DNA from: Ariolimax columbianus
Lineage: Eukaryota; Mollusca; Gastropoda; Stylommatophora; Arionidae
Assembly (NCBI GenBank): GCA_036924085.1
Contig: JAVGWX010000004.1
Coordinates: forward strand, 10,511,416 to 10,575,415
DNA: 64,000 nucleotides
Direction: 5' to 3'
Part shown: positions 21,655 through 32,450 of the stretch, in pieces
Layout of the letters: every line of letters starts with the position of its first letter
Numbering within the stretch: the stretch's first letter is position 1
Notes under the pieces: generated by a model
What the model saw: only the letters and a program-made list of their open reading frames with translations
What the model was told of the DNA's origin: nothing
Database searches by the model: none
Position numbers and translations under genes: made by a program

Positions 21655-21957
21655 TAGAGCAGTCATTCAAGTGGAACTCAAGTCCGCACATCACTTTAGT
21701 GCGCATAATTGTAGAGCAGTCATTCAAGTGGAACTCAAGTCCGCACATGACTTTAGTGCGCATACTTGTATAGCAGTCATTCAAGTGGAACTCAAGTCCA
21801 CACATGACTTTAGTGCGCATACTTGTATAGCAGTCATTCAAGTGGAACTCAAGTCCACACATGACTTTAGTGCGCATACTTGTATAGCAGTCATTCAAGT
21901 GGAACTCAAGTCCACACATGACTTTAGTGCGCATACTTGTATAGCAGTCATTCAAAT
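21655..21957. repeat. 57-bp minisatellite, about 5 copies
   Basis: Unit contains TAGCAGTCATTCAAGTGGAA then CTCAAGTCCACACATGACTT and TAGTGCGCATACTTG. Because 57 is a multiple of three and the unit lacks stops in some frames, open frames run through it on both strands with a 19-residue period. Confidence 0.97.
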
Positions 21958-22746
21958 AGAACGCAAGTCACCACATCACTCTAGTGGACTATGAATAAAA
22001 CTTTTCACATTCTGAATAACGAAACATTCTGGAAACTACTAGGACACTACATGATCTCACCGAAGCTCACCATCATAATAAAGCAGACGTAAGAGAACCT
22101 GCCCTTTTGGAGTTTTACACAAGGAACAACTTGCAGAATCATTTAACATTCAATCTGGGAGAACGGCATGTCTGTCTTCTATAATCTTTCTATTTCTTCT
22201 GGCAGTTGATAGGAATATGAAAAATATAAGCCTTTGAATAAAAATGTAGTCCATCGAACTTTATTAAAACATCTAGAAGATTTGGAATGTGCAGACGTTA
22301 GATGCCCATCGTAAGTGATGATGGCGGCATCGCTAGACGTTTTTTTCATTCGGATTTTGATAATGTAATTTCCGCTGTATTTGGATTATAGTGAGGAAGA
22401 AACTGCCCTGGTAATTAACCCCAGCCTCTCGTCCCGAACTACATTGGACCTAGGGGCAAGACGATCAGTCGAGACAACTGGAAGTAACTCAGTATGCACT
22501 CTGGTCTTACCAACGCTAGGATCATGGGCCACTTGAAACTTTCTTAATCAGAACCCCACGTTTCTGTGCCTCGATTCGAGAGGAGAATGCTTGCCTCTTG
22601 GGTACAGCAACATGGCCTCCATTTCTCACAGAAGATGAACTAATTAGACAAATTCTGCTCGAGAGTAAGTCTAAAGATGCATGCAGAGACAAGAGACCAA
22701 TTTTATACTTGAATGCAGTCAGCAACACGGCTCGTATTATCCTGGG
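21958..22746. other. unassigned spacer
   Basis: About 790 bp with no array or recognised element. A 68-codon minus frame (22522-22728) has no recognised domain. Confidence 0.45.
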
Positions 22747-23232
22747 AGAACCCTAGTGGGTCAAGTAGAGAGATTCACTTACCAAGGAAGGATCATACAC
22801 CCTAATGGGTGAAGTAGAGAGATTCACTTACCAAGGAAGGATTATACACCCTAGTGGGTCAAGTAGAGAGATTCACTTACCAAGGAAGGATTATACACCC
22901 TAGTGGGTCAAGTAGAGAGATTCACTTACCAAGGAAGGATCATACACCCTAGTGGGTCAAGTAGAGAGATGCACTTACCAAGGAAGGATTATACACCCTA
23001 GTGGGTCAAGTAGAAATGTTCACTTACCAAGGAAGGATTTTACACCCTAGTGGGTCAAGTAGAGAGATTCACTTACCAAGGAAGGATTATACACCCTAGT
23101 GGGTCAAGTAGAGATGTTCACTTACCAAGGAAGGATTATACACCCTAGTGGGTCAAGTAGAGAGATTCACTTACCAAGGAAGGATCATACACCCTAGTGG
23201 GTCAAGTAGAGAGATTCACTTACCAAGATAGG
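22747..23232. repeat. 49-bp minisatellite, about 10 copies
   Basis: Unit TAGTGGGTCAAGTAGAGAGA, TTCACTTACCAAGGAAGGAT, TATACACCC with alternation of ATTATACA and ATCATACA variants. Confidence 0.97.
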
Positions 23233-24198
23233 ATTATACACAAGACTGGGGGTGCAGGTGAGGCTGTAAAAGAACACAGGAAACGAAAAGCAAGAGGTAC
23301 CTTTTTTAGGTATTGAAAACCGTATTGAACTCTAAAGTTATCCAAATGCGCACTTAACCAATGTGAAACCGGTCCTTTTATATGAAACGAATAAATGCTT
23401 AATGACCAATCCCTGAGGTAAATTCTTGCCTTGTATTTACGAATGAAAGCTTATGCGAGAGAACAGGACAAAGACAAGTAGCACAGGAAATCTTAAGACT
23501 GAAAGAAAAAAGTGGCCTTCGATAGGCCGCACATTGTGAAATCCGTAAGAAACCTAACGTAGAAACAAGTGTTACTAGGAGAATATGTACCGTAGTGAAG
23601 AAAATCGCACAGACCAGGAATGCTTGAAAAGGGTTGGTTGGTGGTCAATGCATACCAAGATTATAAGGGCAAGGACGAAGAAGAAGAAGAGTAATAAGAA
23701 AAAGAAGAAGAAGAAACAGAAGAACATTAACACGAGGTACATCGTTAGAATATATCATTATTGAGCCAGCCGTATAAGTTCATACTTGCTAGTTTCTAGG
23801 ACGTACGATAGTACCTGCATTTTGATGAGTCCTGTGTCCAGGTATCCATAAATATATCATGGAATGCCCTATTTTCATTTCTAGTATCAATATGTGATAT
23901 TCAGTATTCACGAGAAACTCTATGGCTAGTTAAAGTGCAGCAAATAAGAGGCATAACAGTGTTCCACCGCTACAGATCCGGATCAATGGGTCGCTTTGTA
24001 GCCGCTTGAGTGACAAAGCGGGCAGTCACTACGATTCACTCTCCGGTAGCAACACGATCCAGTTTATAATGCTGTAAATAGGTACCTGACCTACTGTTTG
24101 TGAATTCATTGCAACAAGGAAAGGAAATCGTCAACACACAACACATAAAGATGTGTCTATTACAATGATCCCGTTTAATATTTCATCCCCAACAGCAG
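23233..24198. other. unassigned spacer
   Basis: Contains a short (GAA)n/(AAG)n tract near 23676-23720. No coding match. Confidence 0.45.
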
Positions 24199-24965
24199 TT
24201 GGTCTCTGAGCTTAGAACGGGGTCTGGTCTGTTTGTCTACTTCCTGAATGTACCAAGGTCTCTGAGCTTAGAACGGGGCCTGGTCTGTTCGTCTACTTTC
24301 TGAATGTACCAAGGTCTCTAAGCTTAGAACAGGGCCTGGTATGTTCGTCTACTTTCTGAATGTACCAAGGTGTCTGAGCTTAGAACGGGGCCTGGTCTGT
24401 TTGTCTACTTTCTGAATGTATCAAGGTCTCTGAGCTTCGAACAGGGCCTGGTCTGTTTGTCTACTTTCTGAATGTACCAAGGTCTCTGAGCTTAGAACAG
24501 GGACTAGTCTGTTTGTCTACTTTCTGAATGTACCAAGGTATCTAAGCTGAGAACGGGGCATGTTCTGTTCGTCTACTTTCTGAATTTACCAAGGTCTCTG
24601 AGCTTAGAACAGGGCCTGGTCTGTTCGTCTACTTTCTGAATGTACCAAGATCTCTGAGCTTAGAAAGGGGTCTGGTCTGTTCGTCTACTTCCTGAATGTA
24701 CCAAGGTCTCTGAGCTTAGAACGGGGTCTGGTCTGTTCGTCTACTTCCTGAATGTAACAAGGTCTCTGAGCTTAGAACGGGGTCTGGTCTGTTCGACTAC
24801 TTCCTGAATGTACCAAGATCTTTGAGCTTAGAACGGGGTCTGGTCTGTTCGTCTACTTCCTCAATGTACCAAGGTCTTTGAGCTTAGAACGGGGTCAGGT
24901 ATGTTCGTCTACTTTCTGAATGTACCAAGGTCTCTGAGCTTAGAACGGGGCCTGGTCTGTTTATC
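24199..24965. repeat. 56-bp minisatellite, about 13-14 copies
   Basis: Unit GGTCTCTGAGCTTAGAACGG, GGTCTGGTCTGTTCGTCTAC, TTTCTGAATGTACCAA. Copies near 24480-24600 are the most diverged; copies after 24660 share CTTCCTGAATG. Confidence 0.96.
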
Positions 24966-25012
24966 TAGCAACATCAAAGAACATTGCTGTATGTGCTAAT
25001 TCTAACAGACTT

Positions 25013-25197
25013 CGGGAGCGTACTCCAAGCTATCTCAAGCCCCAAACAAGATAGACTCCAGGAGCGTACTCCAAGCCATCTCAAGCCCCAAACAAGAAAG
25101 ACTCCAGGAGCGTACTCCAAGCCATCTCAAGCCCCAAACAAGATAGATTCCAGGAGCGTACTCCAAGCCATCTCAAGCCCCAAACAAGATAGACTCT
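25013..25197. repeat. 46-bp minisatellite, 4 copies
   Basis: Unit GGAGCGTACTCCAAGCCATC, TCAAGCCCCAAACAAGATAG, ACTCCA. Confidence 0.96.
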
Positions 25198-25249
25198 CAC
25201 ACGAAATAAAATGTAATATCATTTTACTTTTTTACAATAATCATATCTA

Positions 25250-25812
25250 GTCCTACAGTGGATTTTGGCCCATTGTGGGATCCTTGGAAACGAGACGGCA
25301 GATAAGTTAGCAAAACTCGGAAGTGGCCGAACACAGACTTGTCAACCACAGAGTCATAAAGACACAGAGACACTCATCAAACGATCCATCAAAACGGAAT
25401 GAAGAGACAAGCACCGCGAATACAAGCCAGAAAATGACAGCATAGCCGAACTTGGCAGAGATGGGAAGACAAAGATATTCAGACTCAGAACGGATATTGT
25501 AGACTCAAGGCCCACTTGCACAGAATCAGTCTTAAAGACATCGCCACGTGCGATTGTGGGGCACCAAAGCAAACACCAGAACATATCCTGCAAGACTGAC
25601 CCACTTGTGCAGACCAAACACCAGAACATTTCCTGCAGGACTGACCCACTTGTGCAGACCAAACACCAGAACATTTCCTGCAGGACTGCCTCACTTGTGC
25701 AGACCAAAGAGAGGCAGTCTGGTCCTGGAAAACGACCATATTCGATCAGATGGACCTGCGAGGACATGAAAAGCACAATCTCTTCTTTAACCTCACCGGG
25801 CTAGAAGCATAG
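25250..25812 (+). pseudogene. Jockey/I-like LINE, RNase H end and zinc knuckle
   Basis: The plus strand gives QWILAHCGILGNETADKLAK, the last RNase H block with its final aspartate, then in shifted frames RDGKTKIFRLRTDIV, HLHRISLKDIATCDCGAPKQ, TPEHILQD and, after an internal triplication, TPEHFLQDCLTCADQREAVW. The C-x-CG...H...C pattern is the zinc knuckle that ends Jockey/I-clade ORFs. The frame finishes NLFFNLTGLEA and TAG. A 45-bp segment covering the HxLxxC half is repeated three times (25590-25705). The codons from NLTGLEA to the stop form the start of the 40-bp array that follows. Confidence 0.85.
25590..25705 (+). repeat. 45-bp triplication inside the LINE zinc knuckle
   Basis: ACTGACCCACTTGTGCAGAC, CAAACACCAGAACATTTCCT, GCAGG recur with few mismatches. 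The unit is a multiple of three and keeps the frame, although each CTGACC copy has a TGA where the third has CTGCCTC. Confidence 0.9.
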
Positions 25813-26744
25813 CGCCAGAGGTTATTTTAACCTCACCGGGCTAGAAGCATAGCGCCAGAGGTTATTTTAACCTCACCGGGCTAGAAGCATAGCGCCAGAG
25901 GTTATTTTAACCTCACCGGGCTAGAAGCATAGCGCCAGAGGTTATTTTAACCTCACCGGGCTAGAAGCATAGCGCCAGAGGTTATTTTAACCTCACCGGG
26001 CTAGAAGCATAGCGCCAGAGGTTATTTTAACCTCACCGGGCTAGAAGCATAGCGCCAGAGGTTATTTTAACCTCACCGGACTAGAAGCATAGCGCCAGAG
26101 GTTATTTTAACCTCACCGGGCTAGAAGCATAGCGCCAGAGGTTATTTTAACCTCACCGGGCTAGAAGCATAGCGCCAGAGGTTATTTTAACCTCACCGGA
26201 CTAGAAGCATAGCGCCAGAGGTTATTTTAACCTCACCGGGCTAGAAGCATAGCGCCAGAGGTTATTTTAACCTCACCGGGCTAGAAGCATAGCGCCAGAG
26301 GTTATTTTAACCTCACCGGGCTAGAAGCATAGCGTCAGAGGTGATTTTAACCTCACCGGGCTAGAAGCATAGCGCCAGAGGTTATTTTAACCTCACCGGG
26401 CTAGAAGCATAGCGCCAGAGGTTATTTTAACCTCACCGGACTAGAAGCATAGCGCCAGAGGTTATTTTAACCTCACCGGGCTAGAAGCATAGCGCCAGAG
26501 GTTATTTTAACCTCACCGGGCTAGAAGCATAGCGCCAGAGGTTATTTTAACCTCACCGGACTAGAAGCATAGCGCCAGAGGTTATTTTAACCTCACCGGG
26601 CTAGAAGCATAGCGCCAGAGGTTATTTTAACCTCACCGGGCTAGAAGCATAGCGCCAGAGGTTATTTTAACCTCACCGGGCTAGAAGCATAGCGCCAGAG
26701 GTTATTTTAACCTCACCGGGCTAGAAGCATAGCGCCAGAGGTTA
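25789..26744 (+). repeat. 40-bp array of the LINE's last codons, stop and 3' UTR, about 24 copies
   Basis: Unit AACCTCACCGGGCTAGAAGC then ATAGCGCCAGAGGTTATTTT, exactly 40 bp. The first unit is in frame with the upstream LINE, so each unit carries the codons for NLTGLEA and the TAG. Copies are nearly identical. A CCGGA variant sits at 26080, 26200, 26440 and 26560, spaced by multiples of 120 bp, and one unit near 26335 has two private changes. Confidence 0.98.
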
Positions 26745-27027
26745 CACGAAGTGTTTTGGCCGATGGCTACTTGGGGGGGATGATTACAGTATAGAGGATT
26801 TATACCATTTCATCATTAATAGATGTTGACTATTTGAGATTAGGCCTGTAATATTTGACATCAAATGTTGTTTTTACGTAATTTCCGTAGTGGGAATCTT
26901 TGATTTTTAGAATAATTTAGTTCAAAATGTATCACGCATGTGTTTAACATATAAACACAGTTTCATGATGACCACCTGTGTAGATACTGAAAATCAAAGA
27001 ATAGACTTACTTCAATCATTCATTCAT
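26745..27027. other. unassigned spacer
   Basis: Includes a G run near 26775. Could hold the rest of the LINE 3' UTR; no other call. Confidence 0.4.
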
Positions 27028-27304
27028 GTATTCCATCCTTTGCCGTCAGTGTGGTCAAACAAACATATGAGGGACTGGACTAGAACTTTGTGAACTTGTC
27101 GCCAACACCTCAAGGACATCTATAAACGAACTGGCTCCCCAATCGCCAACCACTTCAATGGTCCTGGACACCGGGTCAAATCCGATGTCACTGTCGCAGA
27201 CGTAGTTTCTTGCTCTTTGGACGATCATCACCGATTAGCACTTGATAATAAACTCACCATTCGCATTGGCTGGCTCAATACCATTAGTTCTCCACTTCAT
27301 CTAA
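27028..27304 (+). pseudogene. Penelope-like element, GIY-YIG endonuclease remnant
   Basis: The plus strand in broken frames gives YSILCRQCGQTNI, then GLELCELV, then KDIYKRTGSPIANHFNGPGH and RVKSDVTVADVV, then DNKLTIRIGWLNTI. This follows the layout of the GIY-YIG nuclease that ends Penelope-like retroelement proteins: a CxxC entry block ('C..CG..YIG.TG'), 'L.DI...T..P...HFN.PGH', 'D..V' and 'R...E...I..L.TL.P'. The YIGETG site itself is damaged (ATATGAGGGACTGG). The RT domain is not present upstream. The 3' end passes directly into a tandem array. Confidence 0.75.
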
Positions 27305-27775
27305 TATAATTAGTTCTCCACCTCATCAAATACTATTAATTCTTCACATCATCAAATACTATTAGTTCTCCACCTCATCAAATGCAATTAGTTTTGTACC
27401 TCATCAAATGCCATTAGTTCCTCACCTCATCAACAACCTTTAATCTTTGCCTCATCAAATACTATTAGTTCTCCACCTCATCAAATGAAATTAGTTTTGT
27501 ACCTCATCAAATGCCATTAGTTCCTCACCTCATCAACAACCTTTAATCTTTGCCTCATCAAATACTATTAGTTCTCCACCTCATCAAATGCAATTAGTTT
27601 TGTACCTCATCAAATGCCATTAGTTCCTCACCTCATCAAAAACCTTTAATCTTTGCCTCATCAAATACTATTAGTTCTCCACCTCATCAAATGCAATTAG
27701 TTTTGTACCTCATTTAATGTCATTAGTTCCTCGCCTCATCAACAACATTTAATCTTTGCCTCATCAAATACTTTT
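27282..27775. repeat. about 26-bp units in a 103-bp higher-order repeat
   Basis: Units of the type CATTAGTTCTCCACCTCATC AAATA occur in a fixed order of four variants (CTATTAGTTCTCC, CAATTAGTTTTGTAC, CCATTAGTTCCTC, CCTTTAATCTTTGC), giving about four copies of a 103-bp block. The first unit overlaps the end of the Penelope-like reading frame. Confidence 0.93.
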
Positions 27776-27871
27776 CCAAAGAAAGTTTAAAAATTGTGTT
27801 GGACAGAGTGACACTCTCATAGATTCAGTAGGTTCATTTGCAGAGACCACGAAACTTTCTGCGTTTCTGGC

Positions 27872-28108
27872 AAAATCATTATCATTAAAAAACAAAACAT
27901 CCTGACAAAATCATTATCATTAATAAACAAAACATCCTGACAAAATCATTATCATTAAAAAACAAAACATCCTGACAAAATCATTATCATTAAAAAACAA
28001 AACATCCTGACAAAATCATTATCATTAAAAAATAAAACATCCTGACAAAATCATTATAATTAAAAAACAAAACATCCTGACAAAATTATTATCATTAAAA
28101 AACAAACA
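27872..28108. repeat. 35-bp minisatellite, about 7 copies
   Basis: Unit CCTGACAAAATCATTATCAT then TAAAAAACAAAACAT. Confidence 0.97.
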
Positions 28109-28679
28109 ATGTCGCTTTCCACACCGTCATCGCCATTATCGGACAGACTGCAACTTTGGAGTCGATTTGACTGACGTGAGATATGTTTCAGAGCTTTGAC
28201 ATAAGTTTCACTCTTCTTCAACTATGCAGCCTTGAAACCATATTGGTGCCTTGCTTACAGCCAATCAAAGTTGTACCACAGCTGTCAAGATTGGAGTCCG
28301 GAGCCCCGCCTTTAGAAGCGCCCAAAATACTCTCCTATTTAAGAGGAGTGCCGCTGATTAAATCTGGCAGACGACATAAACAGGTTTATGTTATGGAGAC
28401 TCCATAAGTACATATTCTACAGCCAGGTACCCTGTTTTGAATCGTCATGAATATAAATAAACGTGAATGACCTCTACGTCCGTTTACTTTTGGCAGACTC
28501 GTCTTCTTTACATCTTAGGATCTTGGTCTTGACGTGCATGATTCGCTCTACTGTTTGTTTAGCTTGTTTGTAAACACATCACCATATCGCCAACAAACGC
28601 AAAGGCACGTATACTATAGGCATTTAGAAAACATCCATCTACGTCAGACATAAGAAAAGGAAGTGATGTAAAAGGCAAT
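28109..28679. other. unassigned spacer
   Basis: A 74-codon plus frame (28183-28407) has no recognised domain. No arrays. Confidence 0.45.
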
Positions 28680-28745
28680 CTGGATTAGAACCACGGACCT
28701 GAAGGTGCCGGCTCCTTCCTCACAGGAGTGAGTGCTTATAATATA
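28680..28745 (-). mobile_element. possible tRNA-derived SINE head
   Basis: On the minus strand GGTTCTAATCC is one base from the B-box consensus. A good A box is not evident, so this is weak. Confidence 0.25.
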
Positions 28746-29189
28746 ATATACAATAATTATATATGACGAAATCAGTGAGACATTTGGCGGCCACTGGAGC
28801 TAAGGAGTCAAGGTCGTCGGTACTTTCAGCAATTAATGAGGTCGAGCACGTAGGGGGACGCCCGGGTGCAAGGATGTATGTTTTGTGAACAATTTTTCGG
28901 TTTTTTTCCATCAAATTAATTTCGTTCTTTAACTTGTTTGTACAATGTTTACTTTCTTTCTCTGCTGTTTAAAATTTTGTTCTCGCTGATTTGAGCCTTA
29001 AATTGTAAGGACAAATTCCACTATAATCTATCAATCAATCAAAACCTGTCTCTCCAACGGGTAAATTTGCCATTGACAACATCCCGCCAGCATACATGGT
29101 CAAGGAATGATCTTTCTGCCCCTTTCTAGGTACGATCATTTACTCTTAGTTTCTTCTCACATTCTCTTCTCAATGTATTTTTGGGTATT
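28746..29189. other. unassigned spacer
   Basis: AT-rich. A minus frame at 28720-28914 (YILAPGRPPTCSTSLIAEST) has no recognised family. A short (AATC)n is at 29029-29041. Confidence 0.4.
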
Positions 29190-29283
29190 TCTCTCTCTTT
29201 CTCTCTCTCTATCTCTCTCTCTCTCTCTCTCTCGCTTTCAATCAATCAATCAATCAATCAATCTATCTATCTATCTATCTATA

Positions 29284-29356
<73 letters not shown>

Positions 29357-29430
29357 GTCTGTCTGTCTATCTATCTATCTAGCTATCTATCTATCTCTTT
29401 CTATCTCTTTCTATCTCTCTCTTTTTATAT
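29190..29430. repeat. compound microsatellite (TC)n(CAAT)n(CTAT)n(CTGT)n
   Basis: Four simple repeats in succession. It truncates the RTE-like LINE that follows on the minus strand. Confidence 0.97.
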
Positions 29431-29432
29431 TC

Positions 29433-30480
29433 CCTTGAGGATTCAATGTAAGAGCGTGTATGCCTAGGCTATGTTGAACTACCTTCCGCTACCTATGTTC
29501 TATCCAGCCCCATTTACCTCGCTTAATTTGTTGTTCCAGTGGATGTTGGCTTCTTTCCCAGACGTCTTCATTCCTCATCTTGGCCATAATCCTTCGTATG
29601 CACCTGTAATGGAAGGACCGAGTCTTTGTTAAGTGGCCTTGTTCTTTCTCCATGTCTCCGCCTCATACAATAGCACCGACTTGACACTGACGTTAAATAT
29701 TCTAACTTTGGGGTGAATCTTGATTTCTACGGATCTTCATATGTTGTTTAGTGTCAGGAATTACCCTCGTGCCTTTCCAATTCTGATCCTTACATCTGAA
29801 TTACCCTCGTGCCTTTCCAATTCTGATCCTTACACCTGAATCTCTACCTCTTGATGTGTCTATTGTGCTGCCCAAATAGGTCAAGGTATCCAATTTCTTC
29901 AACTGCTCCCTCTCTCTCTCTCTCTCTCTCTCCAGCATGATTGGTTTACTACGGATAGTGATTAGTTTAAGAAGCTTGGATTTCTTCATGTTGATATTCA
30001 GTCCCAATTTGACTGATTGTTATTTCAGTCTTATACGTTTCTCTTGCATTTCGATTTGACTGTGAGACAAAAGTACTAGATCATCTACGTAGTCCAGGTC
30101 CTCGAATTGTGACAGTAGTGTCTACTGAATACAAATTATTTTTATTCTGCAAGATGTCTTCATTATCTAATCTAAGGCCAACAAGAACAGGAGAGGCGAG
30201 AGATTCCATCCTAGGCTCACCCCTGTTTGCACCTTAAATCTCCTCCATGTACCAATCTACCAATTGTGTGCTTGTACATGTTATGGATGAAAGTTGCGTA
30301 CTTTTGTGGTATCCGGTATTGTCTCAACAGTTACCATAAAGCACTTCGACCCGCACTGTCAAACGCCTTTTGAGTCTATACAATTTGCGTATATGGATGA
30401 TTTCCATTCAATACTTTGTTCTACTAGAAGCGTAGCTGTATGATATGTGCATGATCTTCCCTGGAGACCAATAATCAATA
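29433..30480 (-). pseudogene. RTE-like LINE reverse transcriptase, palm to C-terminus
   Basis: Reading down the minus strand: QKAFDSAGRSALW (palm aspartate), LLRQYRIPQKYATFIHNMYK, GRLVHGG, then LDYVDDLVLLSHSQIEMQEK with the catalytic YVDD near 30080, KLGLNINMKKSKLL, LTYLGSTIDTSRGRDSGVRI, VRIFNVSVKSVLLYEAETW near 29690, and KWGWIEH...HALTLNPQG at the end. Stops and frameshifts break it. A (GA)n microsatellite has replaced the 'GK.LE.V' residues (about 29910-29931), and a 40-bp segment near 29763-29840 is duplicated. The left boundary of the large duplication (30104) cuts through this element. Confidence 0.85.
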
Positions 30481-30574
30481 ACAATCCAAATTAAGTATTT
30501 TTTTAAAATTGGTCTTTTGTTATCTGGAAATATTACAACATGAAATATACTTATATTTTACATTAGTGTCTTAT

Positions 30575-32339
30575 AATAATAATAGCTGTCCATCGTTGTC
30601 GATGAGGACCGCCGACATCATCCATGTCACAGATTGCCCTGTTGGGTGTGGGTGCGCATGTGGCTGAACAGGCCAATGCGGGCACGAAAACATCTGCTAC
30701 ATATCGGGCACACGAGGTTTGTAGAAGGGGATGGTGTTCCCGCTGCTCGGGATTTCCGCGTCTCGCGTCTGCTCTGGGCTTTCACAATACGGTCGTCTTC
30801 ACCGGCAGCTACACCCGATTTTACTGCGTTTCTCCAGTCAGATCTGTTTTGCGCAAGACATTCCCAGGTGTCGATGTCTATCTGGAAAACTTTTCAATGA
30901 GTCCTTCAGACCGTCTTTAAAACGTTTCTTTGGGCAACCTCTCTCGTGCCATCCCTCTTTCAGCTCGCCGTAGAGAAGCTTCTTTGGGAGCCGCTGGTCT
31001 GACATACGGACGAGGTGTCCGGCCCATCCTAGTCGTGCTTTCTCTAGCAGTGCATGGATGCTGGGCATGTTAGCCCTCGAGAGAACCTCGATGTCAGTGA
31101 CACGATCTTGCCATCGGATGTGGAATATTCGCCTCAGGCAACCTGTGTGGAAGTGGTTTAACCTCCTTGCATGTCCAGAGTATTCAGTCCAGCTTTACCA
31201 GCGTATAGTAGGGTTGGAATGATGGTTGCATGGTAGACTTTGAGTTTGGTATTGACGCTGATGCCACGACGTGCCCAGACTATCAAGCGCATTCTACCAA
31301 AGGCTGTGCTGGCCTTTGCTATTCTGCTTGCCACCTCATCGTCTAGGCTGACAGATCTCGACAGCGTGCTGCCCAAATATGTGAATTTGTCTACGGCATT
31401 CAGCGTCTGCCCGCTGACTGTAGTCTCTTGTTTTGTGTACGGCATGCCTGGTGCTGGTTGGTACATGACCTCTGTTTTTTTGGCATTTATGGCCAGGCCA
31501 AAATTTTCGCATGCGGCAGAGAACTGGTCCATTCCAACCTGCATGTTCAGTTCTGAGTGCTCATTAGAGCGCAGTCGTCAGCAAATACAAGTTCCCTGAT
31601 TATGTCGCCAGCCACTTTGGTTTTGGCCTTCATTCTTCTGGGATTGAGTAATTTGCCATCTGTGCGGTACTTTATTGGTATTCCAAGCTCCAGTGATCTG
31701 AAGGCGTCTGTCATCGTGGCCGCGAACATCATGCTGAACAAAGTCGGGGCGAGTACACATCCTTGTTTTACTCCGTTTGATACTATAAACGTTTTAGAGA
31801 TTGCACCGCTGTCCAGTACACGAGCACACATGCCTCCGTGTAGCTGTTTCACCATTGTTATGAACTTGTTGGGGCAGCCAAACTTAGACATTTTCATCCA
31901 CAGCCCTCCTCTGTTTACTGTATGAAATGCCTTTGTCAAATCAATAAATGTGGTGTACAAGGCCTGATTATGTTCTCGACACTTCTCTTGTACTTGGCGA
32001 GCGGCAAAAATCATGTCCACTGTTCCTCTTCCCGCTCTGAATCCACATTGGCTTTCTGGGAGATGGTGGCTTTGTTCAAAGTGTTTGTTGAGCCTGTTTA
32101 GCAGTAAGCGCGCTAGGATCTTGCCTGCTACGGAGAGTAGCGATACTCCACGATGATTGTCGCATTCCTGACGATTGCCTTTTTTTTTGTACAGGTGAAC
32201 GATTGAGGCGTCCTTTAGCTACTGCGGAATTTGTCCTTCAGCCCACATGTGACAGAAGAGTTCAGTGATCCTTCCGGTGAGGGATGGGCCAGCTGTCTTA
32301 TATACCTCTGCTGGTATTGCATCAGCTCCTGGAGCTTTT
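30575..32339 (-). mobile_element. 5'-truncated zinc-finger LINE, left copy
   Basis: An endonuclease-RT LINE lacking its endonuclease. The minus strand starts at 32339 with KAPGADAIPAEVYK and continues HLYKKKGNRQECDNHRGVSL (RT block), CGFRAGRGTVDMIFAARQVQ, ALYTTFIDLTKAFHTVNRGG, NGVKQGCVLAPTLFSMMFA, LVFADDCALM (catalytic FADD), KTEVMYQPAPGMPYTKQETT, KFTYLGSTLS, ARLGWAGHLVRMSDQRLPKK and finally CPICSRCFRARIGLFSHMRT, a C2H2-like finger. Several stops and shifts are present. The 3' end is an (ATT)n tail at 30575-30584. CATTAGTGTCTTAT (30561-30574) and CATTGGTGTCTTAT (32340-32353) look like its 14-bp target-site duplication. Confidence 0.9.
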
Positions 32340-32380
32340 CATTGGTGTCTTATTATCTATAATATGCCATATTTTGTTTT

Positions 32381-32450
32381 CAAAATTGGTCTTCTGTTAT
32401 CTGGGAATATTACAACATGAAATATACTTAAATTTTACATTGGTACGTTA
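32381..32450. repeat. about 65-bp direct repeat flanking the zinc-finger LINE
   Basis: AAAATTGGTCTTCTGTTATC, AATATTACAACATGAAATAT and ACTTAAATTTTACATT match 30509-30565 with a few changes; the same pair recurs in the right duplicate. It was probably a local tandem repeat before the LINE landed. Confidence 0.85.

Noticed and set aside
29107..29438. Serine/leucine/isoleucine-rich repetitive frames
   Set aside because: They translate the compound (TC)n(CTAT)n(CTGT)n microsatellite.
30508..32450. 65-bp repeat flanking the zinc-finger LINE taken as its target duplication
   Set aside because: The true junction sequences are the shorter CATTAGTGTCTTAT/CATTGGTGTCTTAT pair; the 65-bp repeat begins 40 bp away from the right junction, so it is better explained as a pre-existing local repeat.
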